Below, piece by piece: positions 19,765 through 32,400 of a stretch of DNA of 64,000 bases (the stretch's first letter is position 1; the number at the start of each line of letters is the position of its first letter). The notes beneath the pieces were generated by a model, which was not told where the DNA came from, ran no database searches, and saw only the letters and a list, made by a program, of their open reading frames with translations. Both the position numbers and the translations under genes were made by a program. The stretch spans positions 248,001-312,000 of the forward strand of contig NZ_QXGR01000006.1 of the NCBI RefSeq assembly GCF_003604195.1. Direction: 5' to 3'. The DNA is from Simplicispira lacusdiani (GTDB lineage Bacteria > Pseudomonadota > Gammaproteobacteria > Burkholderiales > Burkholderiaceae_C).

Positions 19765-22392
19765 TCAGGGGCGCGATTCCACAAAGAACGGCACGTTGTT
19801 CTGCGCCGCTGCCGGCGCGGGCACCACCACCCCGCGCTGCACCGGCGCCGTGACCACGACGCCCGGCTGTGGCAATTGCGCCGGTGGCATGGCGCCGGGA
19901 GCCGCCGGAGCGGACGCTGCCGGCCCGATGACGGGCGGAGTCGCCGGCCCCCCTCCTGGCCACGGCGCCGGCCCGCGCCACGCCGGCACGGCCTGCGCCG
20001 GCGAAGGCACCGCCCCCGGGCTGGCGGCCTCTGGCGCCTCGTCGTAGGTGACCGGCGGCAACGGTGGCGCCTGGGGCGTGGCGTTTTCCAGCGGCACCAA
20101 GGGCGCTTCGATGATCTCGGGCTGCTCCGCCGTGGCGGGCGGCGGCGGGGCTGCCGCTGTGCCTGGCGCGGGCACGGTGCCTGGGGTGTGGTCCGGCACG
20201 TCCGGCCCGCCCGTGCGGCGGCCGAACAGGTCGTACACCCAGTTGCGCACGCCGGCCACGGCGCTGCCGACCCAACTGGTTTCTTCCTCGTCGATGAAGC
20301 GCTGGCTGCTGTCGATCACCTTGGCGCGCAGCGCCTGCTGGAACACCTCGCCCACCATGGGCAGCGCGCTGTGCGCGCCCTGGCCCCAGTAATCGCTGCG
20401 CAGGGTGATGCGCCCGTCGTTGAAGCCCACCCACGCGCCGGCCACCAGCTGCGGGTGCATCAGGATGAACCAGCCGTCCGTGTTGTCCTGCGTGGTGCCG
20501 GTCTTGCCGGCCACGTCGGCGCTGATGCCGTAGCGGCCACGGATGGCCACGCCCGTGCCCTTGTCCACCACGCCGCGCATGGCGTCGCGCAGTTGCTGGG
20601 CGGCCGTCAGGCCCAGCACGCGCTCGGGCGCGGCGGGGGCGAACTCTTCCAGCAGCTTGCCGTTCTTGTCCTCGATGCGCGTGATGACCCGGGGCGCGCG
20701 GTAGCTGCCGGCGCTGGCAATGGCGCCGTAGGCCGCCACCATTTCCTTGAGGCTGACCGGGCTGGTGCCCAGGGCCAGCGCGGGCACCACGTCCAGCTTG
20801 GATTCGCGCACGCCCATGGCGCGCGCCAGTTGCGCCACGCGCAGCGGGCCCACCTGCTGCATGAGCTGCGCGGTGATGGTGTTCTTGGAGTACGCCAGGC
20901 CGTCGCTCAGCGTCATGGGCATATCGCTCGGCGGCTTGTTCCCGTCCGTGGGGCGCCACACCTGCTTGTTGCCCAGCGGGATTTCCACCGCTGCGTCCAT
21001 CAGCGTGTCGGTGGGCAGCAGGCCCTGGTCGAACGCGGCGCCGTACACGAAGGGCTTGAACGTGGAGCCCGGCTGGCGGCGCGCGGCCTGCACATGGTCG
21101 AACGGGTCTTGCGCGAAGTCGCGGCTGCCCACCCAGGCGCGCACCTCGCCCGTGCGCGGGTCCATGGCCATGAAACCGGCCTGCACGCGCGTCTTCTCCT
21201 GCCGCAGCAAGCGCAGGAAGGCGGGGTCGGCCAGCAGGTCCTTCAGCGCATCGTCGGGCGCCGCGCCCTTGGCCACGGCGGCTTCGTAGCGCGCCGATTC
21301 GCGCACCAGTTGCCGCACCAGCGGGTTCTTGGGGTTCCAGGCGTTGCGCGCGGCCCAGGCCCCATCGGCCACGCCCTGCAGCGCCCTGCCCTGGCGCGCC
21401 ACGGCCTGGTTGGCCAGCTGCTGCAGGCGGGAATCGATGGTGGTGCGGATCACCAGGCCGTCGGCATACAGGCTGTAGCCGTTGCGGTCGGCCCAGTCGA
21501 TGAGCTGCTTGCGCAACTGCTGCGCCAGGTGCGGCGCGGGGCCGGCCGTTTCCACCTGCCGCTCGAAGCGAATGCGCAGCGGGCGCTTGCTGAGCGCGGC
21601 GTACTCCGCCTCGGCCAGCTTGCCGCGCTTCTTCATCTGCGACAGCACGGTGTTGCGCCGCGCCTGCGCGCGCTCGGGGTTGAGCACCGGGTTGTAGTAG
21701 GCCGTGCCCTTGAGCATGCCGATGAGCGTGGCGCTCTCCAGCACGTTGAGCTGGTCGGCCGACTTGTCGAAATAGGTGCGCGCCGCCATCTCGATGCCGT
21801 AGGCGTTGTAGAGGAAGGGCACCGTGTTCAGGTAGGTCTCCAGGATCTCGTCCTTGGAGTACAGCGCCTCGATCTTCAGCGCCGTGATGGCCTCCTTGAT
21901 CTTGCGTGTGAGCGTGGGCGCGCGGCCAATGTCCTCGGGGTACAGGTTGCGCGCCAACTGCTGCGTGATGGTGGAGCCGCCCTGCTTGTCGCCCCCCAGC
22001 GTGCGCACCAGCGCCGACGCCGTGCGCCGCCAGTCCAGGCCCCAGTGGTTGTAGAAACGGTGGTCCTCGGTGGCGATCAGCGCGTCCACCACCGGCGGGG
22101 CGATCTCACTCAGCGGCACCCAGGCGCGGTTCACCCAGCGGTATTCGGCCAGCAGCTTGCCATCGGCCGCGACGAGTTGCGCCGGCTGCTCCGTCTTGGC
22201 CTTGCGGATGTCGCGGATGCCCGGCGTGAACGGAATCAGCACCAGCACATACAACAGCATCGCCAGCCCGGCGGCGATGAACGCCCAGAGTAGGCTGTGC
22301 AGCGACAGCAGCTTTTCAGGCCGCTGCAGCACACGCGCCCACACCGGCCGCAGCGCGGCCCAGCGCGTGCGCAGGAAAGCAGGGAAAGACAT
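19765..22392 (-). CDS. mrcA: Penicillin-binding protein 1A (class A PBP)
   Basis: 875-residue bifunctional peptidoglycan synthase. One N-terminal membrane helix (AFIAAGLAMLLYVLVLIPF) precedes a GT51 transglycosylase domain with EDHRFYNHWG and GGSTITQQLARN. An OB-like insert follows. The transpeptidase carries SxxK (PGSTFKPF), SKN (AYSKNT) and KTGTTQ. The C-terminal ~150 residues are Pro/Ala-rich and probably disordered. ATG 22392 is preferred over a TTG 15 bp upstream; neither has a good ribosome site. A 60-bp repeat copy lies directly upstream of the start, so the promoter must lie beyond or within the repeat. Confidence 0.94.
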   Translation of the reverse strand: MSFPAFLRTRWAALRPVWARVLQRPEKLLSLHSLLWAFIAAGLAMLLYVLVLIPFTPGIRDIRKAKTEQPAQLVAADGKLLAEYRWVNRAWVPLSEIAPPVVDALIATEDHRFYNHWGLDWRRTASALVRTLGGDKQGGSTITQQLARNLYPEDIGRAPTLTRKIKEAITALKIEALYSKDEILETYLNTVPFLYNAYGIEMAARTYFDKSADQLNVLESATLIGMLKGTAYYNPVLNPERAQARRNTVLSQMKKRGKLAEAEYAALSKRPLRIRFERQVETAGPAPHLAQQLRKQLIDWADRNGYSLYADGLVIRTTIDSRLQQLANQAVARQGRALQGVADGAWAARNAWNPKNPLVRQLVRESARYEAAVAKGAAPDDALKDLLADPAFLRLLRQEKTRVQAGFMAMDPRTGEVRAWVGSRDFAQDPFDHVQAARRQPGSTFKPFVYGAAFDQGLLPTDTLMDAAVEIPLGNKQVWRPTDGNKPPSDMPMTLSDGLAYSKNTITAQLMQQVGPLRVAQLARAMGVRESKLDVVPALALGTSPVSLKEMVAAYGAIASAGSYRAPRVITRIEDKNGKLLEEFAPAAPERVLGLTAAQQLRDAMRGVVDKGTGVAIRGRYGISADVAGKTGTTQDNTDGWFILMHPQLVAGAWVGFNDGRITLRSDYWGQGAHSALPMVGEVFQQALRAKVIDSSQRFIDEEETSWVGSAVAGVRNWVYDLFGRRTGGPDVPDHTPGTVPAPGTAAAPPPPATAEQPEIIEAPLVPLENATPQAPPLPPVTYDEAPEAASPGAVPSPAQAVPAWRGPAPWPGGGPATPPVIGPAASAPAAPGAMPPAQLPQPGVVVTAPVQRGVVVPAPAAAQNNVPFFVESRP

Positions 22393-22404
22393 GGGGTTTA
22401 GAGT

Positions 22405-22455
22405 CAAAAGTGGCTCAAACGCTTGATGGGCAAGCGCTAGCAGCTATCAAATTGG
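22405..22455 (+). repeat. 60-bp dispersed repeat copy upstream of mrcA
   Basis: GGCTCAAACGCTTGATGGGCAAGCGCTAGCAGCTATCAAATTGGG has a good central palindrome and the AGCTATCAAA right end. It lies 12 bp upstream of the mrcA start, marking the boundary between conserved DNA and the AT-richer islet. Confidence 0.85.
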
Positions 22456-22458
22456 GAG

Positions 22459-22884
22459 TTTTGCAGGCAGGATGGATTGGCTTGCAGATCGCCCATGCAG
22501 GGCGAGAGGTGCGTTGTTATACCGCCAATCGTTGGGAATTGCGGTTTGGGGTTGTAGCGGCCGAGGCCGTTGCAGGGTGCTTGATCGTGATGGTGCCTGG
22601 TGCTTGCGTTCGATCAATGGGAGACATTGATCCGCACTGCGTAAAGTAACTGGCTGTCATACTGCCAGTGCTGTGACCTCGGCACGCGAGAGATGGCGAG
22701 TTTGTCGGTTTGTTGTGCCTGTATATTTAACCAGCCCTCCTGGCTAAATCTATGATGCCAAACACTTATCATCGACTTGTTGAGCCATTTTATCCAGCAG
22801 ATGAACGGGCATATCCGGCGATTTTCCGTCTGTATCAAAGCAATGCCTCGCAAAATCGGATTTTCCACGTACGCGGAAAGACAT
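22459..22884. other. Gene-free stretch at the left edge of the accessory islet
   Basis: About 425 bp with no convincing gene. Base composition falls from GC-rich to near-balanced across it. Short frames on both strands lack family resemblance and ribosome sites. It contains one LexA-box-like sequence (22719-22734) and is otherwise blank to me. Confidence 0.6.
22719..22734. promoter_or_regulatory. LexA-box-like sequence
   Basis: CTGTATATTTAACCAG matches the CTGT-N8-ACAG LexA consensus with one mismatch in the right half. It lies ~150 bp upstream of the start of the unassigned gene at 22885, which it could place under SOS control. A single match of this kind can occur by chance. Confidence 0.3.
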
Positions 22885-23508
22885 ATGTCAAACAAAGTAA
22901 TTCAGGAACAGTTCGGGCAAGCAATCATTGATGCGATGGCGAACTTCGCAAAAAATGACATCAAGGATGTGGCTGCACTTGAAGCAGAAGAGTTCGCTCA
23001 TGTAGCGGACCCAGCCATGAAAACAGCCTTAGCCGAAACTCTTTACGGAGCGCGTTGGCTTTACAAACTAGGGTTGGCTCTCCTTGCAAACAATCAAGAG
23101 CAGTTTGCACATGTACGCGCACAGATAATTGACTATGCATCGGTTGCGGAAGCCTTGCTTGCTGACCTAATTGTTCAGGCTTATCGCAAAAAAAAGCTTC
23201 AAGGACAAAGGTGGCAATCCAAGCACGCTCGTGGGGCAACACCATTAATCTGGGACGAGGCAAACCCAGAGAAAACTGTCGTGCACACAACCTTCGAATG
23301 GAGAATCATAGTCGCACATGAGTCAGGTATTATCGATAGCAAACTGTCGGGCCAACTTAATGGCATTCGCACGAAACGCAATACCGTTCATCTTACTGCA
23401 AAGGTAAAAGCCGGCGTTAGCTACTATGCCGGCTTGGCCAAGCGTTCACATGCGGCCATGTTCGAAACGATTAAGCAAACAAAAGCTTGGTCAATTGCAA
23501 ATCCTTAA
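22885..23508 (+). CDS. Unassigned protein with HEPN-like RNxxH motif
   Basis: 207-residue, mostly alpha-helical soluble protein of unknown family. Codon use is visibly AT-richer than in the neighbours, a sign of recent acquisition. Residues 161-169 read IRTKRNTVH. The R162/R165-N166..H169 arrangement at the start of a late helix resembles the R-x4-6-H catalytic motif of HEPN RNases, and the preceding helices (ASVAEALLADLIVQAY, WRIIVAHESGIID) suit that fold. The spacing (Rx3H or Rx6H) is not exactly canonical, so this is tentative. The ATG at 22885 is chosen because GGAAAG lies 7 bp upstream. It is followed 157 bp later by another orphan gene. Confidence 0.7.
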   Translation: MSNKVIQEQFGQAIIDAMANFAKNDIKDVAALEAEEFAHVADPAMKTALAETLYGARWLYKLGLALLANNQEQFAHVRAQIIDYASVAEALLADLIVQAYRKKKLQGQRWQSKHARGATPLIWDEANPEKTVVHTTFEWRIIVAHESGIIDSKLSGQLNGIRTKRNTVHLTAKVKAGVSYYAGLAKRSHAAMFETIKQTKAWSIANP

Positions 23509-23665
23509 TAGTTCAAATCATCATGCGCTGCGGTCTGGCCTAACTGGTTGTTCAACAGCATAGCTACCATTTTCGCTAACAGCCGCCTGTTGACACGAGC
23601 ATTGGACCCACATTTAATACGCTACTCCGTAAAACGTAAGGCTGCTGATTTTTCACGATGACCGT

Positions 23666-24634
23666 ATGAACCTAAATCCTCTATCATTACTACTGACAGT
23701 CCTAGGCGGTCTTGTTGTCGCCGCCCTTCTTGGCTGGATAAGAAAACCCCGTCTAGTAGTTTTGGTTCCAAGAACCTTCTCCTATTCCCAGATTACAGAA
23801 CGCGGCCAACTGGTTGAGATATCTGTATTTAATCGAAGCTTTAAAACAGAAGAGTCGATTGATGTAACGCTAAGCCCCACGATGTCTTATGAAATGCTTG
23901 GCGCAAATAGTCAGGATGTTGCAGTAGAAAAAAACAGAATCAAAATAAGCAGGATAGCCCCCTCCGATGAAGTCACAACACTATTAATTGTTGAGGGTGG
24001 CGTATTTAAGGCAGACGACATCAATCAAACAACATCAAAAGAAACCAAAGGAATCGTGGTTTCTAAGGTGGAAGACGTATCACCAACCGGACCACAAAGG
24101 ATAGGTTTAGTGGCATTCTTCATTGGTTTTCCATTGGCTCTGTACGCAGGCTACTTGGGGCTGAATTCTTCTTTAAAAGCACCTCAGTTTTCGCCAATTT
24201 CTATGGCATCAGAAAGCGCAAATTCCGCCATCAAGCCGCCAAAGCAATGGATTGTTCCAGAATACTACAGAAGAACATCTCCAAAACTATTCGAAGCATT
24301 TGATAGCGAAAAAATAAATATAGAGATAGCTGAATCTCAGAGAAAATCTGATTTATTAACAATTCCTTTTAAAATAGAAAATAACACAGAAAAAATAATA
24401 AAAACCACGATCGACATGACCACAGCAGATTCGGAAAAGAAAATCAGATCATATGAAAGAAGAATATCTGACATCGTCGTTCTCCCTGGCACCAAGCAAG
24501 AAAGAAGTTTAAAGGTTGTCGTTCCATTAAATGCCGACAATGCCGCACAAAAAATCGTTTTTATCGACGCATTCCTTGAAACGAGTGATGGTGAAACACT
24601 CTCGATTAAACGTGAATATATCGCAAAAAAATAA
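23666..24634 (+). CDS. Unassigned membrane protein of the accessory islet
   Basis: 322-residue protein in markedly AT-rich DNA. An N-terminal hydrophobic helix (about residues 5-25, PLSLLLTVLGGLVVAALLGW) is followed by ~110 residues of beta-rich sequence (QLVEISVFNRSFKTEESIDV). A second hydrophobic helix (~145-165, IGLVAFFIGFPLALYAGYLG) precedes a second lysine-rich beta-type domain. The topology is thus two membrane helices with beta-sandwich-like soluble parts. I do not recognise the family. No Shine-Dalgarno is evident before ATG 23666, but an upstream ATG ends at once in a stop. It may form a unit with the gene at 22885. Confidence 0.7.
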   Translation: MNLNPLSLLLTVLGGLVVAALLGWIRKPRLVVLVPRTFSYSQITERGQLVEISVFNRSFKTEESIDVTLSPTMSYEMLGANSQDVAVEKNRIKISRIAPSDEVTTLLIVEGGVFKADDINQTTSKETKGIVVSKVEDVSPTGPQRIGLVAFFIGFPLALYAGYLGLNSSLKAPQFSPISMASESANSAIKPPKQWIVPEYYRRTSPKLFEAFDSEKINIEIAESQRKSDLLTIPFKIENNTEKIIKTTIDMTTADSEKKIRSYERRISDIVVLPGTKQERSLKVVVPLNADNAAQKIVFIDAFLETSDGETLSIKREYIAKK

Positions 24635-24699
24635 TGCAATTTAACGCATTGATGCGCCTGCCTGAATGCTATTGAAAATCGAACCTATGATCGTCCGGG

Positions 24700-24825
24700 A
24701 TGCAATATTTAAGCAACTCACTCCGGTTGTTTGTCGTTTGTCATTGCTATCGGGACGAAGGCAACATCATTCGCTTTATCTCTGCTCGCAAGGCAACAAC
24801 CCAAGAATCCAGGTTTTATCCGTAG
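24700..24825 (+). pseudogene. brnT: 5'-truncated brnT toxin remnant
   Basis: A 41-codon stretch ends in the characteristic C-terminal part of BrnT RNase toxins (LRLFVVCHCYRDEGNII then RFISARKAT). The first half of the toxin, including its catalytic region, is missing. The stop TAG at 24823 is directly followed by the brnA remnant, the usual brnT-brnA order. The fragment cannot encode an active toxin. Confidence 0.75.
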
Positions 24826-24834
24826 AGGTGCCAC

Positions 24835-25045
24835 ATGCGCAAAGAGTACGACTTCTCCGCTGCAAGAAAGAATCCCTATGCAGCGCAACTCAAGAAGCAA
24901 ATCACCATTCGGCTCGATGAAGAGTCCATCACGTACTTCAAGTACCATTTTTGAAGACGTTGGCATTCCGTATCGGAGCCTCATCAATTTGTACCTGCGA
25001 GACTGTGCGGCCTCGCACCGGAAGCTGAATCTCAACTGGAAGTAA
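24835..25045 (+). pseudogene. brnA: Frameshifted brnA antitoxin remnant
   Basis: The frame from ATG 24835 reads MRKEYDFSAARKNPYAAQLK and then KQITIRLDEESITYFK, typical of BrnA antitoxins (ribbon-helix-helix). It runs into TGA at 24952. Skipping one base (T at 24943) restores the family sequence TIFEDVGIPYRSLINLYLRD up to TAA at 25043-25045. A single-base insertion has therefore split the gene. A sequencing error is possible, but the truncated brnT next to it favours true decay. Confidence 0.8.
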
Positions 25046-25134
25046 GTTGTCTTGCGGCACGAGACGTCCAGCCATCTCATCGTCCAAAAGACACGGGCGC
25101 GCAACGCGCACCGCGTGAGTAAAGACAGAACAGC

Positions 25135-28163
<3,029 letters not shown>

Positions 28164-29279
28164 TCAACTGAAGAGCCTGCGGGCCTGCGGCGAGCCGGCG
28201 GAAAGGTCGCGGCCGTCGAGCTGGTCGTAGAGCTGCTCCAGATCGGCGGCGATGGGGTCCATGGCCATGGCGGGCAGGGGCTGGCCGTTCTGGTCGCACA
28301 GCAGGCCGTCCATGGCCTTGCACAGCACTGCGGCCACGTCGCGCAGGCGGGCGAAGGGCTGCTCGGCGCGGTCCACCTGGGCCACGTCCAGGCTCAGCGA
28401 CAGTTCGCGGATGGCGGACTGCTCGGGGTCGTCCGACAGCGCGGCCTGGGTGTCGAAGGCCAGCACCAGCACGGGCATGCGGCCCGGCCCGTCCGAGGGC
28501 AGCACCAGGCGGCCCGGAATGGCGCCGGGCACGAAGCCCAGGCGCGCGGCGTTCTGCTGCACGTAGCCGGGGCTCCAGGCGGCGTGGCGGGCGCGCAGCA
28601 GGAAGGCGAGCTGCGCGTCGTGCTCGCTGGCGAACTGGTCCAGCTCGCGCGCGCGGGCCACCTCCTGCAGCATTTCGGGAAACTCGGGCGCGGCGTTGAT
28701 GGCGTCGGCGAAGGCCTGCGCCTTGACGACGAATTCAGAGAACTCGATCTCGTTGAGCGCGCCCAGGCGGTTGGCCAGTTGCACGCCGGCCTGAAAGGCC
28801 CGGTAGCGCTGGCCCGGGGCCGGGGTTTCCCACTGCTGCGTGGCCTCGTTGAAGCCTTCGATGGCGAAGGGCTTGCTGCCGGCGCGGCGCGTGGGCGGCA
28901 GCGCGGCCAGCGCGGCCTCGCCCGGCACGGACTGCTCGGGCACGAGGGGGGCGATGGCGTCGATCAGCGGGTCGAGCACGGGCCAGCGGTCGTGCGCCAG
29001 CGGCGGCGGCGCGGGCAGGTCGAGGGCATCGTCGATATCGACGCCATGGATGGCCGGGTCGGGCCCGTGGTCCAGGCCATGCACCGCGCTGGCGGGCACG
29101 GCGGGGATGTCGTCGTCCAGCGCGGGCTCGTGGCGCTGCGCGGGTTCGGCCTTGCGGTCGCCCTCGGGCGGCAGCGCCTTGCGCGGCGTGTTGCGGTGCG
29201 TGGTCCAGGCGTTGTAGGCCACGATCAGGGCCAGCAGCAAGGCGCCGATGACGGCGAGGCTGATTTGCAGGGTGCTCAT
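28164..29279 (-). CDS. zipA: Cell division protein ZipA (FtsZ-binding domain protein)
   Basis: 371-residue bitopic protein. One N-terminal membrane helix (LQISLAVIGALLLALIVAYN) is followed by a charged, Pro-rich linker and a C-terminal ZipA/FtsZ-binding-type domain (about residues 215-360). It would tether FtsZ to the membrane at the division site. Sequence similarity to gammaproteobacterial ZipA is weak in this lineage, so the name rests on topology and on the smc-zipA-ligA order known from betaproteobacteria. Confidence 0.82.
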   Translation of the reverse strand: MSTLQISLAVIGALLLALIVAYNAWTTHRNTPRKALPPEGDRKAEPAQRHEPALDDDIPAVPASAVHGLDHGPDPAIHGVDIDDALDLPAPPPLAHDRWPVLDPLIDAIAPLVPEQSVPGEAALAALPPTRRAGSKPFAIEGFNEATQQWETPAPGQRYRAFQAGVQLANRLGALNEIEFSEFVVKAQAFADAINAAPEFPEMLQEVARARELDQFASEHDAQLAFLLRARHAAWSPGYVQQNAARLGFVPGAIPGRLVLPSDGPGRMPVLVLAFDTQAALSDDPEQSAIRELSLSLDVAQVDRAEQPFARLRDVAAVLCKAMDGLLCDQNGQPLPAMAMDPIAADLEQLYDQLDGRDLSAGSPQARRLFS

Positions 29280-29343
29280 GGGTCGAAAAGAATAGGGGAA
29301 TCAGTGTCTCATGGAGCGTCACGCCACCCGCGACGCATGAAAC

Positions 29344-29467
29344 TGGCGCGCCCCAGGCCAGGGCCGCCGCGCAAGGGCCGCCCCGCCGCGCTGGCGGCGT
29401 CCCCCTGCCCGCGTCGCGCAGCGAGGCGAGAGCGGGGGGAAGGCGCGAAGCGACTCAGGGGGGTGTC
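29344..29467 (-). repeat. ~120-bp 3'-end repeat after smc
   Basis: On the minus strand it begins within ~10 bp of the smc stop: CTGAGTCGCTTCGCGCCTTCCC, then a GC hairpin, then GGACGCCGCCAGCGCGGCGGGG, GCCCTTGCGCGG and CTGGCCTGGGGCGCGCC. The same sequence follows the stops of the genes ending at 50977 and 56965. Confidence 0.85.
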
Positions 29468-29472
29468 CCATC

Positions 29473-32400
29473 TCATGCATCGGCCATGGAGAGGGCAGAC
29501 TCCATGTCCACCGCCACGATGCGCGAGACGCCCTGCTCCTGCATGGTCACGCCGATCAGTTGCTCGGCCATTTCCATGGCGATCTTGTTGTGGCTGATGA
29601 ACAGGAACTGGGTGCCCTGCTTGCTCATGCTGGTGACCAGCTTGGCATAGCGCTCGGTGTTGGCGTCGTCCAGCGGCGCGTCCACTTCGTCCAGCAGGCA
29701 GAATGGCGCAGGGTTGAGCTGGAAGATGGCGAACACCAGCGCGATGGCGGTGAGCGCCTTCTCGCCGCCCGAAAGCAGGTGGATGGTCTGGTTCTTCTTG
29801 CCCGGCGGCTGGGCCATGACCTGCACGCCGGAGTCGAGGATTTCGTCGCCGGTGATGATGAGCCGCGCCTGGCCACCGCCAAACAGCTCGGGGAACATGC
29901 GCCCGAAGTGCTGGTTGACGGCGTCGAAGGTGCCCGAGAGCAGGTCGCGCGTTTCGGCGTCGATCTTGCGGATGGCGTCTTCCAGCGTGGTCATGGCCTC
30001 GGTGAGGTCGGCGGTTTGCGCATCGAGGAAGGTCTTGCGCTCGCGCGCGATGCCCAGTTCCTCCAGCGCGGCGAGGTTCACCGCGCCCAGGGCCTGGATC
30101 TCGCGGTGCAGGCGGTCGATCTCGCCCTGCAGGCCCGACAGGCGCACGCCGCCGTCGGCCACGGACTGGGCCACGGCCTCCAGGTCGGCCTGGGCGTCCT
30201 GCAAGAGCGTGGTGTATTGCTCCAGGCCCAGGCGCGCGGCCTGTTCCTTGAGCTGCAGCTCGGTGATGCGCTGGCGCAGCGGGTCCATGGCGCGTTCGAG
30301 CTGCATGCGCCGCTCGTCGCTGCCACGCAGGCGCGCGGTGAGGTCGTCGTACTGGCTGCGCTGCGCGGCGAGTTCCTTCTCGCGCTCCATCTTCAGCGCC
30401 AGCACGTCCTGCAGGCCGCCCTGGGCTGCGGCGTCGGACAGGCGCTCCAGCTCGCCCTGGGCGCGCTGGCGTTCGTCCTGCAGGGCCTGGGCCTGCTGGT
30501 CGGCCGTGGCCAGGGTGCGCGAGAGTTCGGCGCGACGCGCCTCCAGGCTGCGCTGCGAGAACGTGGCCTCCTGCGCCTGGCGTTCCAGGCTGCGCTGCTG
30601 CTCGCGGCTTTCGGCCAGCTTGCGCTCGGCCTCGATCACGCGGTCGCCGAGCTGGGCGTGGCGCTCCTGGCTGTCGGCCAGTTGCATGTCGAGTTCCTCG
30701 AAACGCGCCTCGGCGGTCACGCGGCGCTCCTGCAGGTCGGCCAGCTGGGCCTCGACCTCGGCGAGGTCGGCGCCGATCTGGGCGCTGCGTGCGCGCGTCT
30801 GCTCCACCAACTGCGCCAGACGCAGGTGCTCCACCTGCAGCTCGTGCGCGCGACCCTGGGCCTCGCTGGCTTCGCGGCGCACGCCGGTCAGGCGCTGGGC
30901 GGCGTCGGCGTACTGGGATTCAGCGCGCACCAGCGCCGAGCGCGACTCTTCGGCGATGAGGGCCTGGGCGCGCAGCTCCTTGTCGAGGTGCTCGATCTCC
31001 TGCGCGCGGGCCAGCAGGCCCGATTGCTCGGAATCCTGCGCGTAAAAGCCCACGCTGTGCGCGGTGACGGCGTGGCCGCCGGGGCAGTAGATGGCCTCGC
31101 CGGCCTGGAGCTGGTCGCGCTTGGCCAGGGCCTCGTCGAGCGAGGGCGCGGTGTAGCAGCCGGTCAGCCAGTCACTCAGCACGGCGCTCAGGCCGGTGTC
31201 GTTGATGCGCAGCAGGTCGGCCAGGCGCGGCAGCTTGGCACCCGCCACGGGCAGGGCGGCGGCGGGCGGGGTGAAGAAGGCCAGCTTGGCCGGCGGCGCA
31301 TCGCCCCCGGCGCTGCCCAGGAAGCCGCGCACCATGTCCAGGCGCCCCACTTCGAGCGCGCCCATGCGCTCGCGCAGCGCGGCTTCCAGCGCGTTTTCCC
31401 AACCGGTTTCGATGTGGATGCGGCTCCACAGGCCGGCCAGGCCGTCGAGGCCGTGCTTGGCGAGCCAGGGGCGCAGCTTGCCGTCGGTCTTGACCTTTTC
31501 CTGCAGGGCCTTGAGGGCCTCCATGCGCGCCGACAGGTCGGCCTGGCGCGCGCTCTCGTCATTCACGGCCTGCTGGCGCGCGCGCCGCTCGTCGTCGAGG
31601 CGGGGCACAGCCTCCTGCAGTTCTTCCAGGCGGGCGGCGGCGAGTTCCTGCGCCTCCTGGGCCTCGTCGAGCTGGCCGCGCAGGTTGGCCAGGCGCGCCT
31701 CGTCGGGCGCGGCCAGGGCGTTGCGGTCGGCGCGCAGGCGCTCAAAGCGGGCCTCTGCCTGGCGGCTTTGTTCGTCGATGCTGCGCTGCTCGGCGGCTAG
31801 CACCTGGATCTGCTGCTGCACCTGGGCCACGGCGCCGCGCTGGGCGTCGGCCTGGGCCTGGCTCTGGCGCAGGGCTTCTTCGAGGTCGGGCAGGCGCATG
31901 GCCTGCTCTTCCACCTGGGCGGCGAGCAGTTCGGCCTTTTCCTCGGCGTCCACGCCCGCGCCGGCCAGGCCTTCCAGCTCGGCCTCGGCATCCTCGCGGC
32001 GGGCCTGCCACTGGGCGATCTGCTCGGCCAGGGTGACGAGGCGCTGCTCCACGCGCTGGCGCCCCTCGATCACGTAGCGGATCTCTGCCTCCAGCCGCCC
32101 CACCTCGGCCGTGGCCTCGTAGAGCCGGCCCTGGGCCTGGTTCACCTGATCGCCCGCGGCGTAGTGGGCCTGGCGCACGGTCTCCAGCTCGGATTCGACA
32201 TGGCGCAGGTCGGCCATGCGGGCTTCAAGGTCGTTCACGGCCTGCAGGCCTTCCATGCGCACCTTGGTCTGGTCGGCCTCGGCGTCGGCACGCTTCAAAA
32301 ACCACTGCTGGTGCTGCTTGAGCGTCACGTCCTGCTGCAGCAGGTTGTAGCGCGCGGCCACCTCGGCCTGTTTTTCGAGCTTTTCGAGGTTGGCGTTGAG

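Noticed and set aside
22410..22649. Short plus-strand frame upstream of the islet genes
   Set aside because: Its first codons are repeat sequence, there is no ribosome site, and the peptide has no recognisable features.
24666..24920. Plus-strand frame across the brnT/brnA region
   Set aside because: It reads both remnants out of frame; the homologous frames are the two described as pseudogenes.
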